Below the pieces are notes generated by a model that was not told the DNA's origin, ran no database searches, and was given only the letters and a program-made list of their open reading frames with translations. DNA of 64,000 nt from Edaphocola flava (GTDB taxonomy: Bacteria > Bacteroidota > Bacteroidia > Chitinophagales > Chitinophagaceae), in contig NZ_SAIQ01000005.1 in NCBI RefSeq assembly GCF_004118155.1, positions 1 to 64,000 on the forward strand, given 5' to 3'. Positions within the stretch are counted from its first letter, which is position 1, and every line of letters starts with the position of its first letter. Of the stretch, positions 37,620 to 46,842 are shown in pieces. Position numbers and translations under genes: made by a program.

Positions 37620-38537
37620 ATGGCTGATATGTTATCCCAACTCATTGATCAATTTGAACGATATCTGCGCTTTGAAAAACGCGTCTCTGACCGTACGCTT
37701 ATTGCGTATAAGGGTGATCTGGATCAATTTTCTACTTATTTAACGGAGCTATACGAGATCGGCGATATTGCTGATGTTAAACCCATACATATTCGTTCCT
37801 GGCTGGTATCACTGAGAGAAAAAGATGCGCATAAAGAACGCTCTATGCAGCGTAAGATTTCTGCTCTTAAATCCTGGTATAAGTTTTTGCTGAAACGGCA
37901 GCATGTTGCCGTGGATCCCCTGTTGCAAATCAAGGCACCCAAGGCACCTAAGCGCATCCCGGTTTTCCTGGAACAGGAGCAAAGTGAAAAATTGTTTGCC
38001 GAAACGGAGTTTGAAGATAGCTTTAAGGGCCGTACGGACCAGCTGATTATGGAGTTGCTGTACCAGACGGGTATACGCCGTGCAGAGCTGATTGGCCTGC
38101 AGGAAGCGGATATAGATCTGTATCGGAAACAGATTGTGGTGATGGGAAAAAGAAGTAAGGAGCGTGCTATTCCTATAGGTGCTCAGCTGGCAGATCTGAT
38201 CCGAAAATATATGCAGGAAAAAAAAGAAAGAGCTTCTGTTGAAAACAAATTTTTATTAACTTTAGACTCAGGAAAGCCACTATACGATAACTATGTTTAC
38301 CGGAGGGTAAAAGAGTATATCGGTAGTGATATCACTACACTTTCGAAACGTAGTCCGCACGTGATGAGGCACACATTTGCTACCCAGCTGATGAATAATG
38401 GAGCCGGAATCAGCGCAATTAAAGAACTTTTAGGGCATAGTAGTTTGGCTGCCACCCAAGTCTATACCCATAGTAATATCGAACATTTAAAGAAAATCTA
38501 TCAAAAGGCACATCCCAAAGCAAGTAAAGACGACTAA
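37620..38537 (+). CDS. Tyrosine recombinase, XerC/XerD family
   Basis: A 305-residue site-specific recombinase with an N-terminal SAM-like core-binding domain (about 5-90) and a catalytic domain with Arg153 (TGIRRAEL), His247 and Arg250 (PHVMRHTFATQ), His273 (LLGHSSLA) and nucleophile Tyr282 (QVYTHS). Features and lack of phage context fit a housekeeping Xer that resolves chromosome dimers at dif; which of XerC or XerD cannot be said. The ATG at 37620 is chosen over an upstream GTG; 37629 is another option. Confidence 0.92.
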   Translation: MADMLSQLIDQFERYLRFEKRVSDRTLIAYKGDLDQFSTYLTELYEIGDIADVKPIHIRSWLVSLREKDAHKERSMQRKISALKSWYKFLLKRQHVAVDPLLQIKAPKAPKRIPVFLEQEQSEKLFAETEFEDSFKGRTDQLIMELLYQTGIRRAELIGLQEADIDLYRKQIVVMGKRSKERAIPIGAQLADLIRKYMQEKKERASVENKFLLTLDSGKPLYDNYVYRRVKEYIGSDITTLSKRSPHVMRHTFATQLMNNGAGISAIKELLGHSSLAATQVYTHSNIEHLKKIYQKAHPKASKDD

Positions 38538-38595
38538 GAGCCCGTTTGGGTACTCTTTAAATTGAATTATTTTAACCTAATTAAATTTTTTACTT

Positions 38596-38895
38596 ATGAA
38601 CGTTCAAATTCAAACTGTCCATTTCGACGCAGACACAAAACTCATTGATCACATTGAGAAGAAAGTGGAAAAGTTTAAAACGTTTCACGATCGTATCGTT
38701 GATGTAGAGGTCACGCTAATCCTCGAACATGTAAATGAAAAGATTAACGATAAGGTGGTACATATTAAAGTCAATATTCCTAAAACCTCGTTGTTCGCCA
38801 AACATGAGTCGAAGATATTCGAAGAGTCTTTTGAATCTGCATTCGATTCTGTAGTAAGTCAGATAAAAAAACACAAGGAGAAGTTAACGGCTTAA
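38596..38895 (+). CDS. hpf: Ribosome hibernation-promoting factor (short HPF/RaiA type)
   Basis: A 99-residue one-domain HPF-like protein: beta-alpha-beta start MNVQIQTVHFDADTKLIDHI, KKVEKFKTFHDRIVDVEV and a basic C-terminal helix. It would bind the 30S decoding site in resting cells. It follows the recombinase gene by 58 bases and may be co-transcribed. Confidence 0.92.
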   Translation: MNVQIQTVHFDADTKLIDHIEKKVEKFKTFHDRIVDVEVTLILEHVNEKINDKVVHIKVNIPKTSLFAKHESKIFEESFESAFDSVVSQIKKHKEKLTA

Positions 38896-38922
38896 CTTCC
38901 ATATAAAATATACTATATCCAG

Positions 38923-38947
38923 GGGCTGCATCAACGCAGCCCTTTTT
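38923..38947 (+). terminator. hpf terminator
   Basis: 7-bp GC stem (38923-38929 with 38936-38942) and five T. A second hairpin, 13-bp arms with one mismatch, follows at 38965-38994. Confidence 0.8.
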
Positions 38948-38994
38948 GTTTCTGTATAAAAACAAACGCCCATCTGTATAAACAGACGGGCGTT

Positions 38995-39197
38995 GCATTT
39001 CACCTAAAAACAAAAAAACAATACTCTTAACAAACTATCGAGATAGTTATCAAGAACTATTGATATTAGTATAAACTCGAATTGGGTTTGTTTTGTTGTA
39101 TCAATAATGATAAAAAATAGTTAATATGGAAAGTCATTGATTTACAGTATGCTGTTTTGGTATCATATAAATGAGCGGTGTTTTGACTATTTTATTA
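38995..39197. other. Intergenic region, AT-rich
   Basis: About 200 bases without an ORF of note. It holds a small palindrome with 7-bp arms (39033-39039 and 39042-39048) of the form AACTATC/GATAGTT, possibly an operator for the next gene (weak). Confidence 0.35.
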
Positions 39198-39205
39198 TAG
39201 GTTTG
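39198..39205 (+). promoter_or_regulatory. -7 element TAGGTTTG
   Basis: TAnnTTTGCA element 26 bases before the DUF4105 gene. Confidence 0.6.
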
Positions 39206-39231
39206 CAGCAAACAGATTTCAAACAGATCAT

Positions 39232-40389
39232 ATGCGTATTATAGCTACATTTTTACTTGCATTGTGTTCGGTATGTTGCTGGGGCCAGCAACAGGATACC
39301 AGTCATATCCGGATCAGCCTGCTGACTGCCGGTACGGGTACAGAACTCTACAGTATGTTCGGGCATTCGGGTGTACGGGTAATTGATAGTGTACATCATA
39401 CGGATGAAGTATATAATTATGGACTGTTCAATTTCAGTGATCCTGATTTCTATACCAAGTTTACCCGGGGTAAGCTTCTATACTTTGTAGGAAAAGAAGA
39501 CTTCAATAGTTTTATGAGTATCTACCAGGAAGAGAACCGGAATGTGATGGAGGAATTGCTGGACCTTCCGATGGAAGATAAATACAGGATACTGCAGTAC
39601 CTGACAGAGAATCTGAAGCCGGAAAAGCGCTCCTATAAATACGATTTCCTGTACGACAATTGCGCGACCCGTATAAGGGATATTTTTCCGCGCAACCTCG
39701 ATACCAGCTTCCACTTTGGCCCTGTACTGAATGCGAAAAAAGTAACCTTTCGTGCCATACTGAATGACTATCTTAAAACAGCACACTGGTCCCGCCTGGG
39801 TATCAATATATTGCTGGCCAGCCGTATCGATAAAGAGATGACAGATGAGGAAGCGATGTTCCTGCCGGATATGCTGTTTGCCGGTATGAAAAGATCTACT
39901 TACCATCAGCGGGTTATTGTCTCCGATATCAGGACTTTGAATAAGGGTGCAGATAAGCAGAAGGTTGGCCCCAACCAGCCTTTATGGGTGATGATGGGTG
40001 TACTGCTGGTAACACTCCTCATATTTTTTGTAAAACCTTTACGGGTGCTGAAAGCTGTGTGGACATTTGGTCTGTTACTCATTTCCGGACTATTGGGTTG
40101 CTTCCTGCTGTTTATGTGGTTTGGAACAGATCATAACTCCTGTGGTAATAACTACAATCTTCTGTGGGCTTTTCCACTTAATCTTATTGCAGCATTCACC
40201 GTATTTCGTCCGCGCAAGTGGCACGTGCCCTATGGTTTACTGGTAGTGGGTTTGTTATTGATCGCCTTGTTGGTTCATGCAATTGGCCTGCAGGTGATGC
40301 CGCTTATTGAAATACTGCCATTCCTGATCAGCCTGTTGTACAGCTACATGTTTATATACAAAAGAGCACTGGCTTTGCGTACAGCTTAA
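39232..40389 (+). CDS. DUF4105 membrane protein
   Basis: A 385-residue protein with a signal peptide (WGQ), an extracytoplasmic DUF4105 domain (about 25-235) carrying the conserved GTGTELYSMFGHSGVRV, VYNYGLFNF and DNCATRIRD blocks, and four or five C-terminal transmembrane helices (about 246-385). His44-type and Cys residues in those blocks look like a catalytic or binding centre, but the family's activity is not known to me. Widespread in Bacteroidota. Confidence 0.88.
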   Translation: MRIIATFLLALCSVCCWGQQQDTSHIRISLLTAGTGTELYSMFGHSGVRVIDSVHHTDEVYNYGLFNFSDPDFYTKFTRGKLLYFVGKEDFNSFMSIYQEENRNVMEELLDLPMEDKYRILQYLTENLKPEKRSYKYDFLYDNCATRIRDIFPRNLDTSFHFGPVLNAKKVTFRAILNDYLKTAHWSRLGINILLASRIDKEMTDEEAMFLPDMLFAGMKRSTYHQRVIVSDIRTLNKGADKQKVGPNQPLWVMMGVLLVTLLIFFVKPLRVLKAVWTFGLLLISGLLGCFLLFMWFGTDHNSCGNNYNLLWAFPLNLIAAFTVFRPRKWHVPYGLLVVGLLLIALLVHAIGLQVMPLIEILPFLISLLYSYMFIYKRALALRTA

Positions 40390-40428
40390 CGCGATATATA
40401 TTTTACAATTCCCTTACATTTCGAATTG

Positions 40429-40436
40429 TACTTTTG
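40429..40436 (+). promoter_or_regulatory. -7 element TACTTTTG of the response regulator gene
   Basis: TAnnTTTG 19 bases before the ATG at 40456. Confidence 0.6.
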
Positions 40437-40455
40437 TAAAATTATAATATATAGT

Positions 40456-41163
40456 ATGAAAGCAGAAAAGAAGGCATCATTACTGATTGTAGAAGATGAA
40501 GAGAGCTTAAGGGAAGCGTTAAAACTGAACCTGGAACTGGAAGAGTACGAAGTGACTACAGCCGTATCGGGAACAGCTGCTATAAAAGCGGTAAAGCAAG
40601 AATATTTTGACCTGATTATACTGGATATAATGCTGCCGGAAATGGACGGGATTACCGTATGTGAAAACATCAGGATTCAGAATAATGATGTACCAATCTT
40701 ATTTTTATCTGCACGTAATACCAGTAATGACCGTATCGAAGGGCTGAAGAAAGGCGGTGATGATTACATGACCAAACCTTTTGACCTGGAAGAGCTATTG
40801 ATCCGGGTAGAAAAGCTGATCAGTAAAAATAAAAAACTGAAAGAGCGCAGCTACATACCGGATACCTATAGTTTCGGGAAATGCAAAATTGATTTTACGG
40901 CCCAGGTTGGTAAAGATAAAGACGGCAAGAACATTGAGCTGAGCAAGAAAGAGGTGGCACTGCTGAAATTACTTATTGAGCACAAAAATGAGGTAGTGAG
41001 CCGTGAGCATATTCTTCAGGCAGTATGGGGCTATAATGTGTACCCGACTACCCGTACTATTGACAACTTCATCCTCAATTTCCGGAAATATTTTGAGAAA
41101 GATAGCCGTAACCCTAAACACTTCCATTCTGTGCGTGGTGTAGGATATAAATTTACAGAGTAA
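40456..41163 (+). CDS. OmpR/PhoB-family response regulator
   Basis: A 235-residue regulator: receiver domain with acidic pocket (VEDEES), phospho-acceptor Asp57 in ILDIMLPEMDG, Thr/Ser in FLSARNTS and Lys in TKPFDLEELL, then a winged-helix DNA-binding domain (about 140-233, LSKKEVALLKLL and TIDNFILNFRKYFE). No kinase adjoins; the orphan kinase at 33109 is a candidate partner. The ATG at 40456 lies after the -7 element, ruling out the longer frame. Confidence 0.93.
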   Translation: MKAEKKASLLIVEDEESLREALKLNLELEEYEVTTAVSGTAAIKAVKQEYFDLIILDIMLPEMDGITVCENIRIQNNDVPILFLSARNTSNDRIEGLKKGGDDYMTKPFDLEELLIRVEKLISKNKKLKERSYIPDTYSFGKCKIDFTAQVGKDKDGKNIELSKKEVALLKLLIEHKNEVVSREHILQAVWGYNVYPTTRTIDNFILNFRKYFEKDSRNPKHFHSVRGVGYKFTE

Positions 41164-41233
41164 TTTTTTTAGAGTAAGTATTGGTATTCGGGTTGAATTG
41201 TATTACTTTTAGGCATTCAAACGTAATCGTAAC

Positions 41234-41536
41234 ATGAAAAGAATTCTTGTAGCATTTGGTATTTCAGGTTTAGCACTGGCTTCTTGTAATCCGGATAAAG
41301 ATATGGTAGAAGCTGTAGTAGTAGACACAGGCGATATCACCTCTACCGGTTGCGGATACTTGCTGAGACTGAATGACAGTGCTTTATTGAAGCCGATAGA
41401 TCTGCCATCTGCTTATCATCACAACGGACTCCAGGTGAAAATCAAATATAGCTTTACAGGTACAAAGACTACCTGCGATTACGGTCCTAAAGTATATGAA
41501 CTGGTAACGATTTCCAGAGTGAAAAGAAATAGATAA
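41234..41536 (+). CDS. Small putative lipoprotein
   Basis: A 100-residue protein with a lipoprotein signal (lipobox LASC, Cys18) and a short beta-rich mature part with two cysteines (GCGYLL and TTCDYG) that could form a disulfide. I do not recognise the family. A TACTTTTA lies upstream at about 41205. Confidence 0.7.
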   Translation: MKRILVAFGISGLALASCNPDKDMVEAVVVDTGDITSTGCGYLLRLNDSALLKPIDLPSAYHHNGLQVKIKYSFTGTKTTCDYGPKVYELVTISRVKRNR

Positions 41537-41545
41537 TTAAATGCA

Positions 41546-41597
41546 TATATAAATAGTAAAGCGGCTCCTGTATAGGGGCCGCTTTACTATTTATATA
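41546..41597. terminator. 20-bp perfect inverted repeat between convergent genes
   Basis: Arms 41546-41565 and 41578-41597; the right arm touches the stop codon of the DUF2079 gene. Confidence 0.78.
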
Positions 41598-43091
41598 CTA
41601 TTGAGAAGTGGATCTTTTAAGGATAACAATATCCTTAGTTTCCCGGACTATTATCCAGCCGTGATCTTTCTTAAAGGTCTCAATCAGCTCCAGGTATGCA
41701 GAGGCATCTTTCATGGGCCAGGCATCATGCTCATGCTTGAGCAGGGCCATGTAAGCAGCATCATTCACCACCGGGAAATGATACAGTTTCAACCGGTTGG
41801 CAATATGCGGGGCTAAGCTTGTAGAGCTGGAGGCGGGTACATCTGCCGGAATCAGCGATAGTGCCTGGTATACCTCTTGATTATTGACATAAGGGCGATA
41901 ATGTGCAGGCTGGTATATACGTACCAGGTCCGGAAAATACCATTTGGAGATCCTGCTGTCCAGCAGTTTTACCGTTGTGCCGGCCGTCAATACAAGCGAA
42001 AGGTAGAGAATGGTAGGTTTACGGTCCTTTTTACTACTGAAAAAGCTAATGGTTGCCGCACAAAGCACCGGGATATATTCTATTGAATACTGTAAATTGG
42101 TGCCCCAGAATGCAAAATTATTGGACAGCATCTTCTGTGCAATAACAGGGATCAGCATAATCAGGAAAGCAGGGCGGAGCAGGATAAATACCCCTCCGGA
42201 TAACAGCAGCGCAATATAGAATTCCGTTTTGATATTGTCGTAGAGTGGATCGCCAAGAGGATTGGTAAATAATAGTTTTATGCTCTGTACAGGATGTGTA
42301 AGCAGATTACGCAGGATCTCAGCAGCGGTACTGCCTAAATGCGTATAGCGGGAAAATTGCAGATTATGTTCATGGCCTTGTAATGAAGGCATCACATACA
42401 GGATGATAAACAGCGCATATATAATGCTACCCAGGATCATGGGAATGTATATACGTATTAGTTGGCTCCTGGTCCAGGAAGATCGGAAATTCAGGAGCAG
42501 GCCGGTTGTAATAAAAGGATACCATAAGGCCATTGTTTCCTGGGTCATCAGGAAGAGTATACTTACCAGCAGTAAGCGTGCCGTTTTGCCTTGCAGAAAA
42601 TAATAGATAATCCAGGGCACAAACATGGCACCCACTACATTATTATGAAAATCGAAAGCTAGTGCAGAGAAAATACCCCATGTGATAAGAAACTGCAGCA
42701 GTATGAGCATGGCCACTTTATGGCGGCTGCCCGATAAGTGCAGTGCAACCTTATAGATGCCATACGCCCCGGATAATACACTGATGATCTGTATCAGCAG
42801 GAAGGAATAGGAGCCTGCCAGGTAATATACCGGTATATATAACAGGGTAATGGGAGAGAAGTGAGTAGACAAAAAAGGAAAGGTCTCTCCACCCGGATCT
42901 AAAGTATAGAGTGCGCTATGTCCATGACTGTATGCATACAGTGCCTGATTAAACATGCCAAGGTCTAATGCTGCCGTTCTGAAATTATAATGATTGACAA
43001 ATGATATAAGCCCGTATATAATAAAGAACACAAGCATGACCAGTAACAGCTGTTTACGCTGCTTCAATGCATCAGGGGTAGTTAGCGGCAT
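41598..43091 (-). CDS. DUF2079 polytopic membrane protein
   Basis: A 497-residue protein with about ten transmembrane helices and a C-terminal soluble part. The segment HYNFRTAALDLGMFNQALYAYSHG followed by FLSTHFSPITLLYIPVY is the DUF2079 hallmark; the Asp after the first helix recalls GT-C glycosyltransferases. A role in transferring sugars from lipid carriers is inference. Confidence 0.88.
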   Translation of the reverse strand: MPLTTPDALKQRKQLLLVMLVFFIIYGLISFVNHYNFRTAALDLGMFNQALYAYSHGHSALYTLDPGGETFPFLSTHFSPITLLYIPVYYLAGSYSFLLIQIISVLSGAYGIYKVALHLSGSRHKVAMLILLQFLITWGIFSALAFDFHNNVVGAMFVPWIIYYFLQGKTARLLLVSILFLMTQETMALWYPFITTGLLLNFRSSWTRSQLIRIYIPMILGSIIYALFIILYVMPSLQGHEHNLQFSRYTHLGSTAAEILRNLLTHPVQSIKLLFTNPLGDPLYDNIKTEFYIALLLSGGVFILLRPAFLIMLIPVIAQKMLSNNFAFWGTNLQYSIEYIPVLCAATISFFSSKKDRKPTILYLSLVLTAGTTVKLLDSRISKWYFPDLVRIYQPAHYRPYVNNQEVYQALSLIPADVPASSSTSLAPHIANRLKLYHFPVVNDAAYMALLKHEHDAWPMKDASAYLELIETFKKDHGWIIVRETKDIVILKRSTSQ

Positions 43092-43153
43092 GGATAAGCA
43101 AATAATTTAGGGCAAAAATAGGCTTCCATTTATATATATCCTAAAGCATTGGG

Positions 43154-43214
43154 TTTCTATACAATGAATAAGGGGCTGTATCACAGATACAGCCCCTTAT
43201 TCATTGTATAGAAA
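43154..43214 (-). terminator. 29-bp perfect inverted repeat after dps
   Basis: Arms 43154-43182 and 43186-43214 are exact reverse complements with a 3-base loop, the longest in the window; no U-tract on either side. Confidence 0.75.
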
Positions 43215-43221
43215 AACTTAT

Positions 43222-43716
43222 CTATGGTCTGTTCAGGTAGGCAGTATACATCCATACCAGTTTTTCCTGCGCGCGGATATAGTCGCTCATCAGGGCATTA
43301 GTACCTTCGTCATTAGCTTCTGCAGAAGCATCTAACAGGTCTCTTTGCAGAGATATAGTTGTTTTGAAAGAATCCAGGATAAAAGAGACACATTTCATGC
43401 CATCTGTCACATCACTGGTTTCTTTGATCTCAGATACCTTCATGTATTTGCTGTAATTATGCTCAGGGGCATAACCCAGGGTAAGGATTCTTTCTGCAAT
43501 TTCATCGATTTTCAGGATCAGATCATTATACAGTTCCTCAAACTTAATATGCAGTTCGAAAAATTTTTCTCCTTTTACATTCCAGTGAAATCCTCTTACA
43601 TTCTGATAAAAAATAGAATAATTGGCCAGCAAGATATTCAGGTCAGAGGCTAATTGCTCTGCGTGCTTACTGTCCAGTCCAATGGCATTCCTGATGGCTT
43701 TGCTTGTGCTTTTCAT
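43222..43716 (-). CDS. dps: Dps-family DNA-protecting ferritin-like protein
   Basis: A 164-residue miniferritin that oxidises and stores iron and protects DNA under oxidative stress. The ferroxidase ligands at the dimer interface are in GFHWNVKGEKFFELHIKFEELYND and KIDEIAERI (His, His, Asp, Glu pattern of Dps). It has no long basic tail. Its own terminator follows. Confidence 0.94.
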   Translation of the reverse strand: MKSTSKAIRNAIGLDSKHAEQLASDLNILLANYSIFYQNVRGFHWNVKGEKFFELHIKFEELYNDLILKIDEIAERILTLGYAPEHNYSKYMKVSEIKETSDVTDGMKCVSFILDSFKTTISLQRDLLDASAEANDEGTNALMSDYIRAQEKLVWMYTAYLNRP

Positions 43717-43760
43717 AACATATAAATTTAAAGGTGAGTAATTGCTTTGTAACGCTACTG

Positions 43761-45077
43761 CTAAATTAAGGTATGAACTCTTAAAGAAAACACATTTACT
43801 GGGCCGTTACGGTCTTTATTGTATCCCGGATTGATGATAAACTGGTATGCACCGGAAAGATATACATGATGCTTGAGCAGGGAGGCAGAGTAGTATACTT
43901 CTGTAAGTTTCTCCCAGCCATAATGTAACTTACCATCACCCAGCATAAAACCGAGGCCACCGGCATTCAGGTAATCAATATGGTCTCTGGATAGTCCTGA
44001 AGTTACAAATGCCAGACCCGCATGATCATCATCCCGATGCCAGCAATTACCCTCTAAAGAGAGCCCTCCGCTGATAGAATGATCGACTTCGGTAAAGGCC
44101 CAGGTCTCATTATGTCCGTCATTCCAGCTTGCGCGGACGAAGCACCCTAATGAAGGACTCAGCTCCTGGGCAGCATTAATGCCAAAGCCGAATTTATTGC
44201 GGACAGGGCCACGGCTGGCAATAATATCCGGGTTTACCGGATTCATATCAATGCTCTCCCGGTAATTACCCATAGCAGCATTATTATAGAATCCCAGCAC
44301 ACTGACGGAACCTTCATGATGAGCCAGGGTATAATGACGGGTATACTCCAGTGTCTGGCTGTGGGAGTTACGCACATTCCAGTTCATCACATTACCGTTG
44401 GCCGTTTGTGGCAATAAAGAGAACCCATAGCGGAGCTCATTCTTCGGGCTTACATATTCCAGTACCACACTCGGTGTATATCCTCTTGTGTTGGCTGCAT
44501 AATCCCAGGCGGCATTATCCATCAGGCCCCAGCACAGGAATTGCGTGCGCGGGTCGTGGCTATACGGATTGGCATCAAAGAAATCGGCCACACCGATCTT
44601 ACCGACCGTAAAAGACAGGTACCGCTCCGGTACATATCCGGCAAGCTGATTCTGGTCTGCTTCCTGCCATACCCTTTTGTCGGATAGTGGAATCTGCTGC
44701 TGAAAAAACAGGCGTGCCAGGTATACTTTAGGAGAAGGGTCTCCTACCCGGAAGGTCTCTCCATTAGTGGCATCCCCCAGACCCAGTACAGAACTCAGCC
44801 CCGCCCCTCCTGCTATTTCAGGATTGACATACAGGCTGGCATGTGGCCATAGCTTTGCGCCGAGGTATAATGTTGAAGTAAGGGAGGTGCCGCTTTCCTT
44901 ATCCGTTTTAAGGCTATTGGTGCCGGAGTAAGGAGCTTTAAAGGCAGGTTTGAACTGCGATACAACGGTCGTTTGCCCATGTACAGAGATGATCTCGGCC
45001 TGGTGAAGGCTGCTGTCTTGTTGGGCGACAGCAGCCACAGGCAATAATATTGAAGATAAGAACAGGCTTTTCATCAT
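43761..45077 (-). CDS. OprB-like carbohydrate-selective porin
   Basis: A 438-residue outer-membrane beta-barrel protein with a signal peptide (VAA/VAQQ). Blocks such as LYVNPEIAGGAGLSSVLGLGDATNGE, VGKIGVADFFDANPYSHDPRTQFL and WGLMDNAAWDYAANTRGY are characteristic of the OprB family in Bacteroidota and Proteobacteria. The last residues IINPGYNKDRNGPVNVFSLRVHTLI fit the final strands. Substrate unknown. Confidence 0.85.
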   Translation of the reverse strand: MMKSLFLSSILLPVAAVAQQDSSLHQAEIISVHGQTTVVSQFKPAFKAPYSGTNSLKTDKESGTSLTSTLYLGAKLWPHASLYVNPEIAGGAGLSSVLGLGDATNGETFRVGDPSPKVYLARLFFQQQIPLSDKRVWQEADQNQLAGYVPERYLSFTVGKIGVADFFDANPYSHDPRTQFLCWGLMDNAAWDYAANTRGYTPSVVLEYVSPKNELRYGFSLLPQTANGNVMNWNVRNSHSQTLEYTRHYTLAHHEGSVSVLGFYNNAAMGNYRESIDMNPVNPDIIASRGPVRNKFGFGINAAQELSPSLGCFVRASWNDGHNETWAFTEVDHSISGGLSLEGNCWHRDDDHAGLAFVTSGLSRDHIDYLNAGGLGFMLGDGKLHYGWEKLTEVYYSASLLKHHVYLSGAYQFIINPGYNKDRNGPVNVFSLRVHTLI

Positions 45078-45110
45078 TCAGAATGTTTAGCCGTGAATAA
45101 ATGTATTCTC

Positions 45111-45545
45111 TTATTGAATACCTAATAATTCCACTTCGAAGATCAGGGTAGAGTTAGGACCGATATCGCTACCTACCTGACGGTCACCATATGCAAGATG
45201 TGGTGGAATGAAGAAGCGGAATTTGCTGCCCACTTTCATCAGTTGCACACCTTCTGTCCAGCCGGTGATTACGCGGTTCAGCGGGAATGTAGCCGGTTGG
45301 CCACGTTGTACCGAACTGTCAAAGATATTGCCATTCAGCAATGTACCGTGGTAGTGACAAGTCACGCTTTGAGCTGCAGTTGGCTGTGCACCATCGCCCT
45401 CTTTCAGGATCTCATATTGCAGACCACTCTCCAGTGCTACAATATTTTCCTTCGTTTTGTTCTGTTCCAGGAAGTCCATTCCTTCTTTCAGGTTAGCTTC
45501 CGCTTTGTCTTTATTTCTTTGAAATAAGATATCCGAGATACCCAT
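45111..45545 (-). CDS. FKBP-type peptidyl-prolyl isomerase
   Basis: A 144-residue protein without signal peptide, so cytoplasmic. A short helical N-terminal dimerisation-like segment (1-40) precedes an FKBP domain (about 45-144) with VTCHYHGTLLNGNIFDSS, VITGWTEGVQLMKVGSKFRFFIP and ILAYG-like HLAYGDRQVG, which form the prolyl-isomerase pocket. Resembles FklB/Mip-like proteins lacking the export signal. Confidence 0.92.
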   Translation of the reverse strand: MGISDILFQRNKDKAEANLKEGMDFLEQNKTKENIVALESGLQYEILKEGDGAQPTAAQSVTCHYHGTLLNGNIFDSSVQRGQPATFPLNRVITGWTEGVQLMKVGSKFRFFIPPHLAYGDRQVGSDIGPNSTLIFEVELLGIQ

Positions 45546-45578
45546 GATATGATGTTTTAAATAATAAAAATAAAAAAA

Positions 45579-46820
45579 TTAACCGGCTACTATAGTAGAG
45601 ATGTGTACACAAACTTCTACCGCTTTAGCCATATCCTGTACACTGCAGTACTCTTCTTTAGAGTGAATGCCCATTTCTCCGGTAAAGATATTCGGACAAG
45701 GTAAGCCCATGAAGGACAGACGGGAACCATCGGTACCACCGCGAATGCTGATGCGCTGAGGGTTCAGTCCAGCCTGCAGGTATGCCTTCTCAGCAATATC
45801 CATTACTTCCGGTCTGGTATCCAGGATTTCTTTCATATTGCGGTACTGCTCTTTAACCGTAAACTCATAACGGGCACCAGGCCATTGAGCCACAACATCT
45901 TTCAGGATATTTTCCAGGCGTTCTTCGTATACATGCAGTAATTCCGTTTTATGATCACGGATGATGAATTGCAGGGTAGTGATCTCTGCGGCACCGGAAA
46001 TATGGATCGGGTGCACAAAGCCTTCACTGCCTTCAGTCATTTCAGGACTCCAGCTATCTTTAGGTAAGGCATCCAAAAACTGACCCGCAACTTTCAGAGC
46101 ATTAACCAGCTTGCCTTTGGCATAACCAGGGTGTGCACTTACACCGTGGATGCGAATCGTAACCCCGTCAGCAGAGAAGCTTTCGCCCTCCAGGTGTCCG
46201 CGCTCGCCACCATCCAATGTGTAACCGAAGTCTGCACCCAGTTTGTTCATATCCACAGCATTTACACCACGACCGATTTCCTCGTCAGGTGTAAACAGTA
46301 TACGGATTTTGCCATGCTTTACTTCAGGATGCTTCATCAGGTATTCGGCCAGGTCCATAATTACGGCCACACCGGCTTTATCATCTGCACCTAATAAGGT
46401 AAGGCCAGAAGCGGTAATAATATCGTCCCCGATTCTTTCGCTCAGGTAAGGGTGTTTTTTAGTAGAGATTACAATACTGTTATCATCCGGCAGTACGATA
46501 TCCGATCCGTCCCATTTCTGGTGCAGGATAGGCTTTACGTTAGTGCCGCTACAGTCAGGGGCAGTATCGACGTGCGCGCAAAAGCACAGTACTGGCACGT
46601 CCTGTTCAATATTGGATGGGATGGTTGCATACACATATCCGTGCTCATCCAGTTCCGCATCAGTAATACCCAGCTCATGCAGTTCAGTAACCAGCATGCG
46701 GCTCAGGTCTTTTTGATTTTCGCTGGAAGGTTGTGTTTCAGAAAACGGATTGCTTTGCGTTTCCACTTGTACATAGCGCATCAGGCGCTCAGCAACAGTA
46801 TGCTGGTAATTGTTGATCAT
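45579..46820 (-). CDS. pepT: Peptidase T (tripeptide aminopeptidase)
   Basis: A 413-residue M20 zinc exopeptidase releasing N-terminal residues from tripeptides. Metal and catalytic residues are in CAHVDTAPD, LLGADDKAGVAVIMD and FTPDEEIGRGV, with the C-terminal His in GIHSKEEY; the lid domain lies at about 210-320. It is 22 bases downstream of the azurin-like gene and may be co-transcribed with it. Confidence 0.96.
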   Translation of the reverse strand: MINNYQHTVAERLMRYVQVETQSNPFSETQPSSENQKDLSRMLVTELHELGITDAELDEHGYVYATIPSNIEQDVPVLCFCAHVDTAPDCSGTNVKPILHQKWDGSDIVLPDDNSIVISTKKHPYLSERIGDDIITASGLTLLGADDKAGVAVIMDLAEYLMKHPEVKHGKIRILFTPDEEIGRGVNAVDMNKLGADFGYTLDGGERGHLEGESFSADGVTIRIHGVSAHPGYAKGKLVNALKVAGQFLDALPKDSWSPEMTEGSEGFVHPIHISGAAEITTLQFIIRDHKTELLHVYEERLENILKDVVAQWPGARYEFTVKEQYRNMKEILDTRPEVMDIAEKAYLQAGLNPQRISIRGGTDGSRLSFMGLPCPNIFTGEMGIHSKEEYCSVQDMAKAVEVCVHISTIVAG

Positions 46821-46842
46821 AAATTATGTTATTGTTCAGCGA

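Noticed and set aside
37620-38537. Tyrosine recombinase as an integrase of a mobile element
   Set aside because: Housekeeping Xer features, ribosomal and hpf neighbours, and no attachment sites or cargo genes nearby.
38965-38994. Second hairpin after hpf as a small RNA gene
   Set aside because: It directly follows the hpf terminator, has no promoter of its own and is only 30 bases; more likely a backup terminator.
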